Source: Sclerotiophoma versabilis (lineage: Eukaryota > Ascomycota > Dothideomycetes > Pleosporales > Didymellaceae). From it: a stretch of 64,000 nt of DNA. The position numbers were made by a program, and so were the translations under genes. Numbering within the stretch: position 1 is the first letter of the stretch; each line of letters opens with the position of its first letter. Location: the NCBI GenBank assembly GCA_012274445.1, contig JAAROD010000087.1:310001-374000 (forward strand). Reading direction: 5' to 3'. The notes beneath the pieces were generated by a model. The model searched no databases and was not told where the DNA came from. It worked only from the letters and a program-made list of their open reading frames with translations. This document shows, one piece after another, positions 22,103 to 34,105 of the stretch.

Positions 22103-23044
22103 TTATTTCTGCATCATAAGCTGGACGAACTCGTTGTCTGTGAAATGTTAGCTGGGACCTTGTCTTTGCAACGGATATTTCCTACAGTCAATGCGACCAT
22201 CACCGTCCTGATCAGCCTCCCTGATCATCTCATCGACCTCATCGTCGGTGAGCTTCTCGCCAATCGAGGTCATGACGTGACGCAGCTCGGCAGCGGAGAT
22301 GAAGCCGTTGTTGTCGCGGTCGAAAACCTTGAATGCTTCCCGAATCTCCTCCTCCGAGTCCGTGTCCTTCATCTTGCGGGCCATCATGGTCAGGAACTCT
22401 GGAACCAATCGTTAGCCAAACCTTCAAACTTTAGGAGTGATGAATGCGTACCAGGGAAGTCAATGGTGCCGTTGTTGTCGGCGTCGACCTCGTTGATCAT
22501 GTCCTGCAGCTCAGACTCGCTGGGGTTCTGGCCGAGCGAGCGCATGACAGTGCCGAGCTCCTTGGTGGTGATCTGGCCTGTAATATAGCATTGTCAGCTA
22601 TGTGCCTTCTCAAGATGCAGTATCGTTGATATAGCTGTCTAGCGGTACAGGGGCTCTCGAGGTTAGCCTCAGCACATTTGTGGCATTTGTCATGCCTGTG
22701 ATCGAGGAGCGTCTTGATAAATCGTCTTTCGTCGTGCGCTCGTACTGAGGAGGGGCTACTAACCATCGCCATCCTTGTCCTATTTTTAATACGGTCAGCA
22801 ATCTGTGGTTGACAGGCGTGAATGCTCTCAGACCGCTAGGCAACAATACGCCGCACAGGGGTTAGATAATACTTACGAAGAGGGAGAATGCTTCCTTGAA
22901 CTCGGAGACTTGCTCCTCGGTAAGAGAGTCAGCCTGCAATATTCCGTTAGTATCATATCTCGAGCCTTGCCGGTGGGCTGGCGTTGTGTTGATGTCCAAG
23001 GCGGGGTATGGGAGCGGGAGGGCAGCGCGGGGCTTACGCACCAT
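22103..23044 (-). CDS. CMD1: Calmodulin, 149 aa
   Basis: Calcium sensor with four EF-hands that activates calcineurin, CaM kinases and cytoskeletal targets. Six exons on the minus strand: 23042-23044 (ATG only), 22877-22933, 22764-22779 (16 nt), 22452-22577, 22186-22398 and 22103-22137. They join exactly to 150 codons. All four calcium loops are present: [36 protein letters not shown] and [12 protein letters not shown], and the protein ends VQLMMQK. The 16-nt exon encodes DKDGD, the start of the first loop. Because of the small exons, open-frame searches show only a fragment running into the last intron. It is divergent from TLG2 over 398 bp, with a TATA box about 85 bases before the ATG. Identification is certain. 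Confidence 0.97.
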
Positions 23045-23442
23045 GTTAATTGTGGGGTGTGGTTTGACGGGGGAAGTGAAGAGGAGAGCGAAGAATAACC
23101 GGCGATGTGTGCAGGCTAATGTGGGGGTATATATAGGCCCGGTTGTGGTGTGTGAAGGAGGTTTGGCTGTGTTTGCGGCTGGAGAGTTGGTGGAGCTGCA
23201 GTCAGATTGGCATTTAGCGGCGCCCTGCTGTTGTAGGTAATTTAAGGAACTAGGCCGCCCAGAACGGCAAGGGCGGATGGTGCAGCCCGGCCATGGACCC
23301 CGGTGCTCCTGCGATGGTGCGGCTTCAACCGTCAAGGCGACCATTCACCAACTTCGCGGTTCCAGCTTGCTCGTGTGCCCGATAGACCCTTTGAAGCTTG
23401 CGACTGCCATGATAGGGTCGCATTGAAGCTCGCCTACCCACC
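23045..23442. promoter_or_regulatory. Bidirectional promoter region, calmodulin / TLG2
   Basis: Only 398 bp separate the two start codons, so promoters and both leaders lie here. The calmodulin side has a clear TATA box at 23128-23135. The TLG2 side has no TATA-like sequence. Confidence 0.6.
23128..23135 (-). promoter_or_regulatory. TATA box of the calmodulin gene
   Basis: TATATATA in a GC-rich setting, 84 bases upstream of the calmodulin start codon at 23044 on the minus strand. Position and sequence fit a strong core promoter for a highly expressed gene. Confidence 0.6.
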
Positions 23443-24726
23443 ATGTGGCGCGATCGCACCAACCTGTATGCTGCACAGCTGTGCATTCGATGTGTTCTCG
23501 CTGACGTAGCCTGTACAGCTTCATATCCTACCGCCAGTCTTATTCACACCACCCACAGAAGAAGACACCCTATGGCGGATCGAGCTCGAATGGCTTCGGC
23601 GATGGCAGACGCATGTCGGAGGAGCGGCAGGGGCTTATGTCCAGTGGGGCCTACGAAGACGATGGCGATGCGGTGATTGAGATGGATCTACTGCCTCCAC
23701 GGTGGCTGGACGTGCAGGACGAGATCACCGACCAGCTCGCAGAGATAGCGAAACAGACGCGCAAGCTCGACCAGCTACACCAGAAGCACGTGCTTCCAGG
23801 CTTTGACGATGAGGACGTCAAGAAGAAGGAGGAGCGTGAGATTGAGCAGCTCACACAAGAGATCACGAGAGGCTTCCAGAGATGTCAGCAGGCTATCAAG
23901 AGAATAGAAATGATGGTGCGTGAAGCAAAGCAGCAGGGCAACATCAACCAAGGCGAGGAGGTCATGGCACAGAACTTGAAGATCTCTCTCGCTACAAGGG
24001 TTGGCGAAGTGAGCGCAATGTTCCGCAAGAAACAATCTGCGTACTTGAAGAGTAAGCAATGCGCATCTTGAAACGTCCTTTGGGGCCCAGCTAACAGGAA
24101 CAGAACTCAAAGATCTTGGTGGCTTTGCCTCGCCCTTCCGATCTGCAACGCCAGTGCAGAACCCCTACAACGACCCAGCGATGCAAGAATCAGACGCCGA
24201 CCGATCCTTCGCGCAATCAACATCTCTCCAGACGAAGCAGCAACGAATGCGCCATGATCCCAACGAAGCAATAATTGCCCAACGCGAGCGCGAGATTGAG
24301 GACATTGCGCAGGGTATCATTGAGCTGGCGAATATCTTCCAGGAACTGCAGACTATGGTCATTGATCAGGGCAGCATGCTCGATCGCATTGACTACAATG
24401 TGGAGAACATGAACAGAGACGTAAAAGAGGCAGACAAGGAGCTGAAGGTAGCTTCGGGTTACCAGAGAAGAACTATCAAGAGGAAGATCATGCTGTTGCT
24501 GGCAATTCTGATCGCGGGAGTCTTCATTTTGCTCTCATTGAAGCTGGGTACCAGAAGCGGCTCCTCACCAGCGCCGGCCGCTCCAGCAATCCCAGACGAA
24601 GAGCCGCCGTTGATGGCATTGCGGACCAGACGTCAACCATCGGCATTGCCAACAACAAGTCGACATTGGCCTCGACGGAAAAGACGGTTATGGAAAGGTC
24701 TGGCAGATCATGCGCTCAATTTTTGA
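23443..24726 (+). CDS. TLG2: Syntaxin Tlg2 / syntaxin-16 type t-SNARE, 392 aa
   Basis: Qa-SNARE of the trans-Golgi network and endosomes, driving fusion of retrograde vesicles. Exons are 23443-23465, 23519-24051 and 24104-24726. The first exon gives MWRDRTNL, which splices to FISYRQSYSHHPQKKTPYGG; this matches the conserved N-peptide of Tlg2 that binds the Sec1/Munc18 protein Vps45. Taking the ATG at 23613 would lose that peptide. An Habc-type helical region follows at about residues 60-190, then the SNARE helix, including EREIEDIAQGIIELANIFQE and ending before GYQRRTIKRK. One membrane anchor lies at about 313-335 (MLLLAILIAGVFILLSLKLG). About 57 residues follow the anchor; their frame reads oddly Arg-rich, so the C-terminal end is less certain than the rest. 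Confidence 0.92.
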
Positions 24727-25794
24727 GACTTGATGTCATTCTAGATATTTTCTAATACATCGATGTACACTTGTCCATTAATTGTCTACCAGTATGCTCT
24801 GTCCAGTGGTGGGATTTCAACATGAAATACCACGGGACTTGGAGCAACACCGAGGGTCTGCAGTATCAAGTCCGGTGACGAGGTGGCCGCAATGCTATTC
24901 CGAGCACGGCTCAGCGCTGTGCCACTCCACCTACACGAGACCAGCGGCTGATGAGGCAGGGATCTCTGGACTATGATCATGACTGATCCAGCAGCATCGC
25001 GGAAAAGTTTACGTATGTCTACACTTGAAACATCTAGATTAGAATGTAGAGATGCAGTCTAGCGACATTTGGTGCGGCTCCCTTGACACATGGTGTGTAA
25101 TGTTGAGACCTCCAATGACTATCTTCACTTGGGAGGGGCGAAGCGCAGAGCATCTTGCAAAAGGTGATCTCAGCTTCGAGGGTGGAGAATGGCTTGGCGC
25201 TGGGCGCAACGTAACGTCAAATGCGCAGCAGGCCTCACAGAATCTGAACTGGCGGCGCAGCAAAGGAGAAGCATGTTGTGATAGTTCAGGACTGAGCGTT
25301 CACTTGTGCGATTCTACTTGGACCTGACACTGTCGTGGAGGCGGCTCGGGCATTAAAAGACCACAAGTGCGTCTCCAGGTCGCCAGGATCGCGCTTGGTG
25401 CACGTTAGGCCAGGGTAAGCACTGCCTCACGAATGACAGCGTCCGAGCTTGCACCTGCCTTCCAAGACTCCCAGCCCGCCAGAAGTCTTCGAAACGTCGA
25501 ATGCGCTCTTGAGACGTGGAGCCATTTTGAACTCCTCTCACGGCCCGCAGCCACCCGCTAGCACCTTGGAGCGACAACAAACGTGCATTCCTCGCAAACC
25601 GCAACGTTGGCCAACCGGTGTTGCTGTTCCAGGATAGCTTACGCAGCTCCGCAACCACCTCCGCCCACGCCCGCGCCCACGCCCGCAACTCGACACAGCG
25701 CGCACAAGAAACGTGTGAGGAGACTGGGAGATTTGCAGGAGCCTGGACAGCAGCAGAGCTGCGCGGATAGTGTCCGACACGTTTCACGGCCGCA
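24727..25794. other. Gene-free interval and flippase promoter, 1.07 kb
   Basis: Holds the TLG2 3' UTR and the DRS2 promoter. A perfect tandem pair of the 12-mer CGCCCACGCCCG occurs at 25662-25685, about 110 bases before the DRS2 start, inside a pyrimidine-rich leader. No gene is evident. Confidence 0.5.
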
Positions 25795-28700
25795 ATGGCC
25801 GGCCGGCCTGGAGGTGGACAGCCGTCTCACAACGACAACCTGATCGACCTCGATGAACCCCAACCGCAATACCACTCTGGCGCACGGCCGCCCGTGAACG
25901 ACGACGATCTCCTCAGCCGCTTCGACATCGACAACACAGACACTGCGCCGCCGGGAAGGCCGTCAGTATCCTACGATGATTTCGTTGGAGGCAGACCGAA
26001 CACCTCGAACCTGCCTGGGGGGCCTGGCGCACCGGTAGGGCAGACGCCATATCTACAGACAGGAAACAGGGCATACTCGCAAACGTCTGACCTGAACAAC
26101 TACCAGCGCTACTCCGACGCCGACATACCCATCGACGATGACGGCCGCTCGACGCAGGGCTACTATGCCGCCGGCAGCGCCTTCGACCCTACGTCGCCAG
26201 GGCTGCAACGAGGCGCTTCCAAGAATAACCACAACAGGAATAGTATCCTGAGTCTCGGTGGAGGCCTCACTGGTCGCGTCAAGAACATGTTGGGGCGAGG
26301 CAACGAGTACTCGGAGATGGACTTGCCACTGACCGAGCATGCGGCGCAGCAGGGTCAGTCAGCCCCGAGCGCATATGACGACGGGCAATCAACAAAAACA
26401 AAGAAGCGCAGCTCAGGCACTTTCAAGTTTGGCTTCGGGCGAGGGGCGCCGGACCCATCAACCCTTGGTCCCAGGATGATTCAGCTCAACAATCCTCCTG
26501 CCAACGCTGCGAATAAATACGTCGACAACCACATCTCGACAACCAAGTACAACATCGTTACCTTCTTGCCCAAATTTCTTTACGAGCAATTTTCGAAATA
26601 CGCCAACTTGTTTTTCCTGTTCACTGCCGTTCTGCAACAGATACCCGGAATTTCGCCCACTTCCAGATACACCACTATAGTCCCCCTGTTCATTGTATTG
26701 CTTGTGTCCGCAGTCAAGGAGTACATTGAGGACTACAGGCGGAAACAGTCAGACTCGCAACTGAACAATTCAAAGGCGCAAGTGCTCAAGGGATCCTCGT
26801 TCGAAGATGCGAAGTGGATCAACGTTGCGGTCGGCGACATCATTCGAGTCGAATCCGAACATCCTTTTCCTGCCGATCTTGTTCTACTTGCCTCGTCTGA
26901 GCCGGAAGGGTTGTGCTATATTGAAACTGCAAATCTGGACGGAGAGACCAACCTGAAGATCAAGCAAGCCATTCCAGAAACTGCCGACTATGTCAGTCCT
27001 TCCGATCTTGGTAGACTCGGCGGCAAAATCCGATCAGAGCAACCCAACAGCAGTCTGTACACTTATGAAGCGACTTTGACCATTGCAGCTGGAGGGGGGG
27101 AAAAAGAACTGCCCCTGCAGCCCGATCAACTTTTGCTACGTGGCGCTACACTTCGCAACACGCAGTGGATTCACGGCGTGGTTGTGTTCACTGGTCACGA
27201 AACCAAACTCATGAGAAACGCCACCGCAACGCCCATTAAGACGACCGCTGTCGAGAGAATGGTCAATAAACAGATTCTTATGCTTGTGGTCATCCTCGTA
27301 GGTCTCAGCGTTATCAGCTCCATTGGCGACGTGATTATTCGATCGACTCGGGCGAAGAACCTCGAATATTTGCGATTGGGCGAATTCAATGGTGCTAAGC
27401 AGTTTTTCTCCGATCTTCTAACGTATTGGGTCTTGTACTCGAACTTGGTACCCATCTCTCTTTTCGTCACGATCGAAATCGTCAAGTACTACACAGGTTC
27501 TTTGATCGATTCTGACCTTGATATCTACTACGAGCCAACGGATACACCAGCAAATTGTCGAACATCATCGCTAGTAGAAGAGCTTGGGCAGATCGAGTAT
27601 ATTTTCTCTGATAAGACGGGCACTCTAACATGCAACGTGATGGAGTTCAAGCAAGCATCAATTGCTGGAATCCAATATGCAGACGAAGTCCCCGAAGACA
27701 GGCGAGCTACTCTAGAGGATGGGATTGAAGTCGGCATTCATGACTTCAAGCAGCTTGAGGACAACCGACAGAAGCACCAGAACAGGCACATCATCGATCA
27801 GTTCCTCACACTTCTTTCGACATGTCACACTGTCATTCCCGAACGAGGCGGTGAGAAGGGCGTGATCAAGTATCAAGCAGCATCTCCCGACGAGGGTGCC
27901 TTGGTGGAAGGTGCGGTGACACTCGGCTACAAGTTTACAGCAAGAAAACCGCGAGCAGTTATCATGGAAGTTGATGGACAGCAAAAAGAGTATGAACTCC
28001 TAGCCGTGTGCGAGTTCAACTCAACAAGAAAGCGCATGTCCACCATCTTCCGCACACCTGAGGGCAAGATTGTCTGCTACTGCAAGGGTGCTGATACTGT
28101 CATCCTGGAACGTCTAGCAAAGGACAATAACCCGCATGTTGAGACAACATTGACTCATCTCGAAGAGTACGCTGCTGAAGGACTTCGAACACTTTGCCTT
28201 GCTATGCGTGAGGTTTCTGAAGCTGAATTCCAGGAATGGTGGCAGATTTTCAACACAGCGCAGACCACAGTCAGCGGCAACCGTGCTGAGGAGCTGGACA
28301 AAGCCGCCGAGCTCATTGAGCATGACTTCACATTGCTTGGAGCAACTGCTATCGAGGACAAACTGCAAGACGGAGTACCAGACACAATTGCAACACTGCA
28401 ATCTGCAGGAATCAAGATCTGGGTCTTGACTGGCGATCGACAGGAAACTGCGATCAACATCGGAATGAGTTGCAAGCTGATCAGTGAAGACATGAGTCTG
28501 CTCATTATCAATGAAGAATCGAAGGAAGCGACAGCAGACAACATCCGCAAGAAGTACAATGCTATCATGAGCCAAGGTCAAGGGGGTGCTGAAATGGACG
28601 TCTTGGCTTTGGTCATCGATGGCAAGTCCCTCACATATGCGCTCGAACGCGACCTTGAGAAGGAGTTCCTCGACTTGGCTGTCAGGTGCAAGGCTGTTAT

Positions 28701-29904
28701 CTGCTGCCGTGTTTCCCCTCTACAAAAGGCTCTCGTTGTCAAGCTTGTGAAACGCCACCTCAAGGCCATCCTGCTTGCCATCGGTGATGGTGCAAACGAT
28801 GTCTCTATGATCCAAGCCGCCCACGTTGGCGTTGGTATCAGTGGTATGGAAGGTCTGCAGGCAGCACGAAGCGCAGATATCTCGATCGGCCAATTCCGTT
28901 ACTTGCGCAAACTGCTTCTTGTTCACGGTGCGTGGAGTTATCAGCGTGTCAGCAAGGTCATCCTCTACTCCTTCTACAAGAACATTGCTATGTTCATGAC
29001 ACAGTTTTGGTACTCCTTCCAAAACGCCTTTTCCGGACAGATCATCTACGAGTCGTGGACGCTCACGTTCTACAATGTCTTCTTCACCGCCGCACCACCT
29101 TTCGTCCTCGGTATCTTCGATCAGTTTGTTAGCGCTCGCCTCCTCGATCGCTACCCACAGCTTTACCGCCTCAGTCAAGAGGGTGTCTTCTTCAAAATGC
29201 ACTCCTTTTGGTCTTGGGTAGCAAATGGTTTCTACCACTCTTTGATACTCTACTTCGGTTCCCAAGCCTTCATTCTCTGGGACTGGCCGCAATGGGACGG
29301 TCGAAACGCCGGACACTGGACATGGGGCGCAGCATCATATACCGCTAACCTTGCTACTGTGCTTCTCAAAGCCAGTCTCATCACCAACATTTGGACCAAA
29401 TACACAGTCCTTGCCATTCCTGGATCGTTTGTCCTATGGTTCATTCTTATGCCATTCTACGCAACTGTTGCACCCATGGTCAATATCTCGACTGAATACG
29501 TTGGCGTTATTCAACGTTTGTTCCCTGATCCAAGGTTCTGGGCGATGGTGCTCGTGCTGCCGCCTCTTTGCTTGATCAGAGATTTCGCGTGGAAGTATGC
29601 CAAGCGGATGTACTTCCCACAGAGTTACCACCATGTGCAAGAGATTCAGAAGTACAACATACAGGACTACAGACCAAGGTACGTCCTCCCAAGAGCACGT
29701 GTATGGAAGATCGAATGCTAACATGTCTGCAGAATGGAGCAATTCCAAAAAGCTATTCGTAAGGTCAGACAAGTCCAACGTATGCGCAAGCAGCGTGGAT
29801 ATGCCTTCTCGCAAACAGATGAGAGTCAGGCGAGAGTGTTACAGGCATACGACACCACACAGCAGCGTGGACGATACGGAGAAATGGCGAGTTCTAGAAA
29901 GTAG
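25795..29904 (+). CDS. DRS2: P4-type phospholipid flippase, Drs2 family, 1351 aa
   Basis: ATP-driven flippase that moves phosphatidylserine and phosphatidylethanolamine to the cytosolic leaflet of late Golgi membranes, normally with a Cdc50-type partner. Exon 1 is 25795-29678 and exon 2 is 29733-29904. Key motifs are the P4-specific actuator DGET at residues 382-385, the phosphorylation site D606 in DKTGTLT, the ATP-binding LTGDRQETAINI, and the hinge GDGAND at about 997-1002. Ten membrane segments fit the pattern. The 230-residue N-terminal tail is disordered, with LIDLDEPQPQ near the start, and the C-terminal tail has the basic segment AIRKVRQVQRMRKQRGYAFS, comparable to the regulatory tail of yeast Drs2. 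The long first exon with a single late intron is notable. It lies next to TLG2, which works in the same compartment. Confidence 0.96.
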
Positions 29905-30332
29905 CTGGTGTTTTGTATTTTGGCGTTCGTTGAGATATCACATGACGGAACGAATTGTTTTGAGCTTGACCAAATGAGCCATGCATGGAAAGGGGTGTGT
30001 TTGGTTGTGTAGTGTGTATTCGTAAGTAGCTTCATGAAGGACTTTTTATCAACAATCCACAAGTCCATGTCCCCCCACTGACACCCACTCACACGACCTC
30101 CCGGCGAGAGACTTCTGCGCCACCACTTGCTCAATTCTGGCTGGAATCTTGACTGTGATTTCTGCACAGCTGTTGGGTTGGAACAAGATTAATAGACCCA
30201 ACTACGCAAAAGTCTCTTAATCAGGCTCCTAATGACTGCATTCAGTCGAAGCCACGCGAGCTTGCGGTCATTTGCACGCCGAACATATTCTTCCCACTTG
30301 AGCACCAAAACGCCACTCATGCCTTGTAGCCT
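29905..30332. other. Convergent intergenic region, DRS2 and KU70 3' ends
   Basis: 428 bases containing both 3' UTRs. Nothing else seen. Confidence 0.5.
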
Positions 30333-32354
30333 TTACATACCTTTACTATCGAGATACTCTTGCACTCTCTCAATAAGATCCGCTTTCTTCCCTGCCGTTG
30401 CCTGCCCCCTCTGACTCAAGTACGCTTTCAAGACCGCGACAGTCTGCTTGCTGATCTGTCCCTTGTCGTTGAGAACCGCCATCTGCTGATCCGTCAACCC
30501 ATCACTATCGCCATCCTCGTGCTTGACTTTCGGTTCAGCCTTCATACGCTTGGCTGCTGGCTTCTCTCCATCTTCTGGCTCTACTGTCCTCCTCTTTGCT
30601 GTTGGCTTGCCTCGTACAGCCAGTGAGCCGCGAGACAATTGTGCGTAGGTCTCTTCGAATGCACTGCCATAGTCTTCGATGTACGTACCGCAGCGCTTGT
30701 CGATTTGCTTGTAGCGCGGGACTGTCTTATCGACAGGAGTTTCAGGGATATCCTCATCAAGGGCCATGGCTTGAAGGATGCGATAGAACCACTGCAGATC
30801 TGGATTTGGGTACTTGCTCGGATCGTAAACGCCGCCTGGTAGTTGTAATTGCTCCATAATGATGCGCATCTTGTCTGTGAGTGCGTCCGTGGTCGTGAGG
30901 GGTGCCTCTGGTTGCTCTGGGAACTGGCGAATGTCATCTGCATAGGGAAGCGGGATGAGCCACAGGCCGGGCGGCATCTGCTGTTCCCCATCCTCACCGA
31001 TTTTCTCTTCTGAGGGTAGTAGCGCGCAGAGGGTTGGAGACGCATTACGGCGTGCGACGAACCAGACAAGACCCATCTTTTTCGACTTGATGAGCTTCTG
31101 CTGTAATGCTGAGAAGACACGCGTTGAGCCGATAAAGTCTGCTTCGGAAGGATAGATGAACGTGGCCTTGTTAGTATTCGCCCAGATCGGGGCGCATGAG
31201 ATTGGCTTGAAGCCGATGATGCGGATTACGGGATCGCCAAAGCACTGTCGTATCCGCGTGATCTCGTCTGGCGTAAATGTGATAGCGTCTCCGCCGAACT
31301 TGTATGCTTTTCGTAGTTCAGTCTTCTCTACTACTCTTGCTGTATCGTCGGCCATATGCGATGTCGATTGCTGCACAATCTGTGTCTTCTCACCACCGAC
31401 CCACACGTAGCAGGACTTCGCATGCTCTTGCCGTTTGAGCAGAAGGTAGCCTTTCACACCTATCTTTAGGCCGGGTCCAAGCTCCATGGGTAAAGAGAAC
31501 AGCGCACGGCGAGCAGCAGCTTTCGAGTTGATGGACGACAGAAGCTGTCTCAGCAACGAAATACCTTCGCCGCTCTTAGCGACTTTGGTTGTCGAAGGGA
31601 TTGCAACTGGCGCATCTGGGTCTGAAGGCGATGTGGGATAGACTAGATCATCGTAGAAGCGCGTTCGGTCGAAGCTGTAGTCACGACGCGAGATGGGAAA
31701 CAAATCAATGGTGCAACCCAAATCGTACAAGTCGCGAGCTCGTGTTACAGCAGCATCTTTGTCCTGCTTCACTTTGATCGGATAGTCGTTGTCCGTCACT
31801 AAGAAAAGGCGTCTTGAAGAGAAATTTGGTGCCTTTGTGGTGAAGATCTGATTTGCACAGAAGAGGACTGTGGCTATACTCGCTCCGTCCTTATTTGGCT
31901 TTAGCAACTTCTCCGCCTCTTCCTCGTCTTCAACCAAGTCTCGTAGCCTCTTCACATCTTGTGCGGATGGTACATCCAAATCTGACAGTAAATAACAGTT
32001 TTGGAATGTGCTGTCGCCGTCCTTAAGGTCAGTCTTCTCTGTGCCGAAGAGCAATATGCCCATCATGTCTGTCGGATTTGAAATGATGCGCTGCTGCATC
32101 AGTTGGTATGCGCACTTGAGTGCAGCAGACGTTGGTGAATCGCGATCTGCCTTCTTGTCGTCTGAAACTGGTGGGCGCTCCAGCATGCTGGGACTGACAT
32201 CAATGGCAAACAATACGGCATCTTTGATCGACTTGTAGCTCTGTGAAGGGTTAACATCGATACTTTGGTTTCTAGGCCTGTATCATACGGTCTCATCGAG
32301 TTCTTCTTCCTCTTCCTCTTCTTCGCCTGGTTTGCGATCCTGCGCCTCTGCCAT
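30333..32354 (-). CDS. KU70: Ku70, DNA end-binding subunit, 657 aa
   Basis: Partner of Ku80 in the ring that loads on double-strand break ends for non-homologous end joining and that protects telomeres. Exon 1 is 32289-32354 and exon 2 is 30333-32240, with a 48-nt intron between them. The start MAEAQDRKPGEEEEEEEELD gives the acidic N-tail common in this family. A von Willebrand A-like domain (YKSIKDAVLFAIDVSPSMLE, about residues 24-240) follows, then the Ku core beta-barrel (about 250-500, including LKIGVKGYLLLKRQEHAKSC), the C-terminal arm, a basic linker (AKRRTVEPEDGEKPAAKRMK) and a C-terminal SAP domain (TVAVLKAYLSQRGQATAGKK). Length fits fungal Ku70. It is head-to-head with ferrochelatase over 419 bp. 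Identification is certain. Confidence 0.97.
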
Positions 32355-32773
32355 GATGTTCGCTTGCTGGGGTTGTGCGGTGTGTGATACACAGGAATGT
32401 GTTAACGTAAGTGAGCGCTTCGAGCAACACCTCTGCAACGTTGACGACCGGTGTTTCTTATGTGAAAACCCCCAAGACTATATTCGGGTGAGCTGCCTTG
32501 CATTGACTGTTTGCAAGGCAACAGTGCAGGGAGACGCGTTAAGCAATCGCGGTGTCACGGGGAAGGAGCCTAGCGTGGGTCGGTCAGTCGGGTGCAGCTA
32601 ATCGCCGCTAGGTTCGATCCGCAAGCTCGATCGTCATCACTGCATTCAACGGGCGTTTATTGGCCAGAGCTTTCACTCTGGCGACATTATTCACATCGGC
32701 TGTCCGGCCACGGCTGCTCTCCTCATACTTTCGTTCCACCGAGGTTCCCTTTCTATTCTTCACAACTATTTCA
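32355..32773. promoter_or_regulatory. Bidirectional promoter region, KU70 / ferrochelatase
   Basis: 419 bp between divergent start codons. No clear TATA box on either side. The ferrochelatase frame is open through the last 114 bases of this interval, back to an ATG at 32660, so part may be coding. Confidence 0.5.
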
Positions 32774-34105
32774 ATGGCTCTGCGCACACCTTTGACGCGC
32801 GCCGCAAGGCGTGTGACGCCGACAGCAACCTCCACACCCGCTCTGTCGGCATACAGCGCGCAATGGAGGAGAGGAAATGCCTCAGTTGCCCCCGTCACGC
32901 AGAGTACCGGCCCGAAGAAGGGTACTGCTATGGTGTTCATGAACATGGGAGGGCCATCGACTACAGACGAAGTGGGCACGTTCTTGAGCAGATTATTCGT
33001 ACGTTCGGTCAGACGTCATGGTCAGGACAAGAGCTAATAGTTACAGGCTGACGCTGATCTCATCCCCCTCGGCCGCTTCCAGAACTACATTGGGCCTCTG
33101 ATTGCGCGAAGACGAACACCGAAGATCCAGGAGCAGTATGCAGAGATTGGCGGAGGGTCACCCATCCGGAAGTGGTCGGAGCATCAAGCCGCAGAAATGT
33201 GCAAGATTCTTGACCAGACCTCGCCAGAGACGGCACCTCACAAGCCTTACGTCGCCTTCCGTTACGCAGATCCCCTGACAGAAGATATGTACAAGCAGCT
33301 GCTGGCCGATGGTTATGGTGGTGGTAACGGCGGCAGGGCGGTTGCATTTACGCAATACCCTCAATACTCTTGCTCGACTACCGGATCGTCTCTTAACGAG
33401 CTCTGGAAGTGGAGGACGAGACTGGAAGGCAAGAGGGGCACAGGAGAGGTTGAGCCCGAGGGCGCAATCAACTGGAGTGTTATTGACCGCTGGCCAGCAC
33501 ACCCAGGCCTGGTTGATGCCTTTGCAGAGCTGATTGAGAAGAAGCTGGGCGAGTACCCAGCCGAGCGAAGAGACAACGTCATCCTGCTCTTCTCAGCGCA
33601 CAGTCTGCCTATGTCGGTCGTCAACCGCGGCGACCCCTACCCGGCTGAAGTCGCAGCTACCGTGTACGCGGTCATGCAGCGGTTGGGCATGAAGTACAAG
33701 TACCGCCTGGTATGGCAGTCGCAGGTCGGACCTCAGCCATGGCTCGGTGCGCAGACTTCAGACACGGTCAAGAACCTGATGAAGAAGGGCCAGACGGACA
33801 TGCTCCTGATTCCCATTGCGTTCACCAGCGACCATATCGAGACTCTGTACGAACTGGACAAGGAAGTAATCGGCGAGGATGCTGAGGGTCATGAGGGTGT
33901 CAAGCGCGTCGACAGTTTGAACGGCAGCCCCACATTCATCAAGGCTCTCGCAGACCTCGCAAAGTCGCATCTGCACAGCGGCGAAGCCTGCAGCCCGCAG
34001 ATGATTCTGAGATGTCCGGGCTGCACAAGCGAGAGGTGTCTGGCGCAGAAGGAGTTCTTTGCCAGGCAGTCTGGGCAGGATAAGCAGGAGGCCGCTGCGG
34101 CGTAG
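32774..34105 (+). CDS. HEM15: Ferrochelatase, mitochondrial, 427 aa
   Basis: Inserts ferrous iron into protoporphyrin IX, the last step of haem synthesis, at the inner mitochondrial membrane. Exons are 32774-32998 and 33047-34105. The N-terminus (MALRTPLTRAARRV) is a typical Arg-rich presequence. The mature enzyme starts near KKGTAMVFMNMGGPST and carries the signature LLFSAHSLPMSV with the catalytic His. Cysteines C184 (QYPQYSCSTTGSS), C398, C401 and C406 (CPGCTSERC) sit where the animal and fission-yeast enzymes bind a [2Fe-2S] cluster, so this enzyme probably holds one. Budding yeast Hem15 lacks it. An alternative in-frame ATG at 32660 would add 38 residues; the downstream start already gives a good presequence. 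Identification is certain; the cluster is inference from the four cysteines. Confidence 0.96.

Noticed and set aside
32605..32640. GGTTCGATCC, a match to the tRNA B box
   Set aside because: The flanks do not form a T stem, and no D arm, anticodon arm or acceptor pairing exists upstream.
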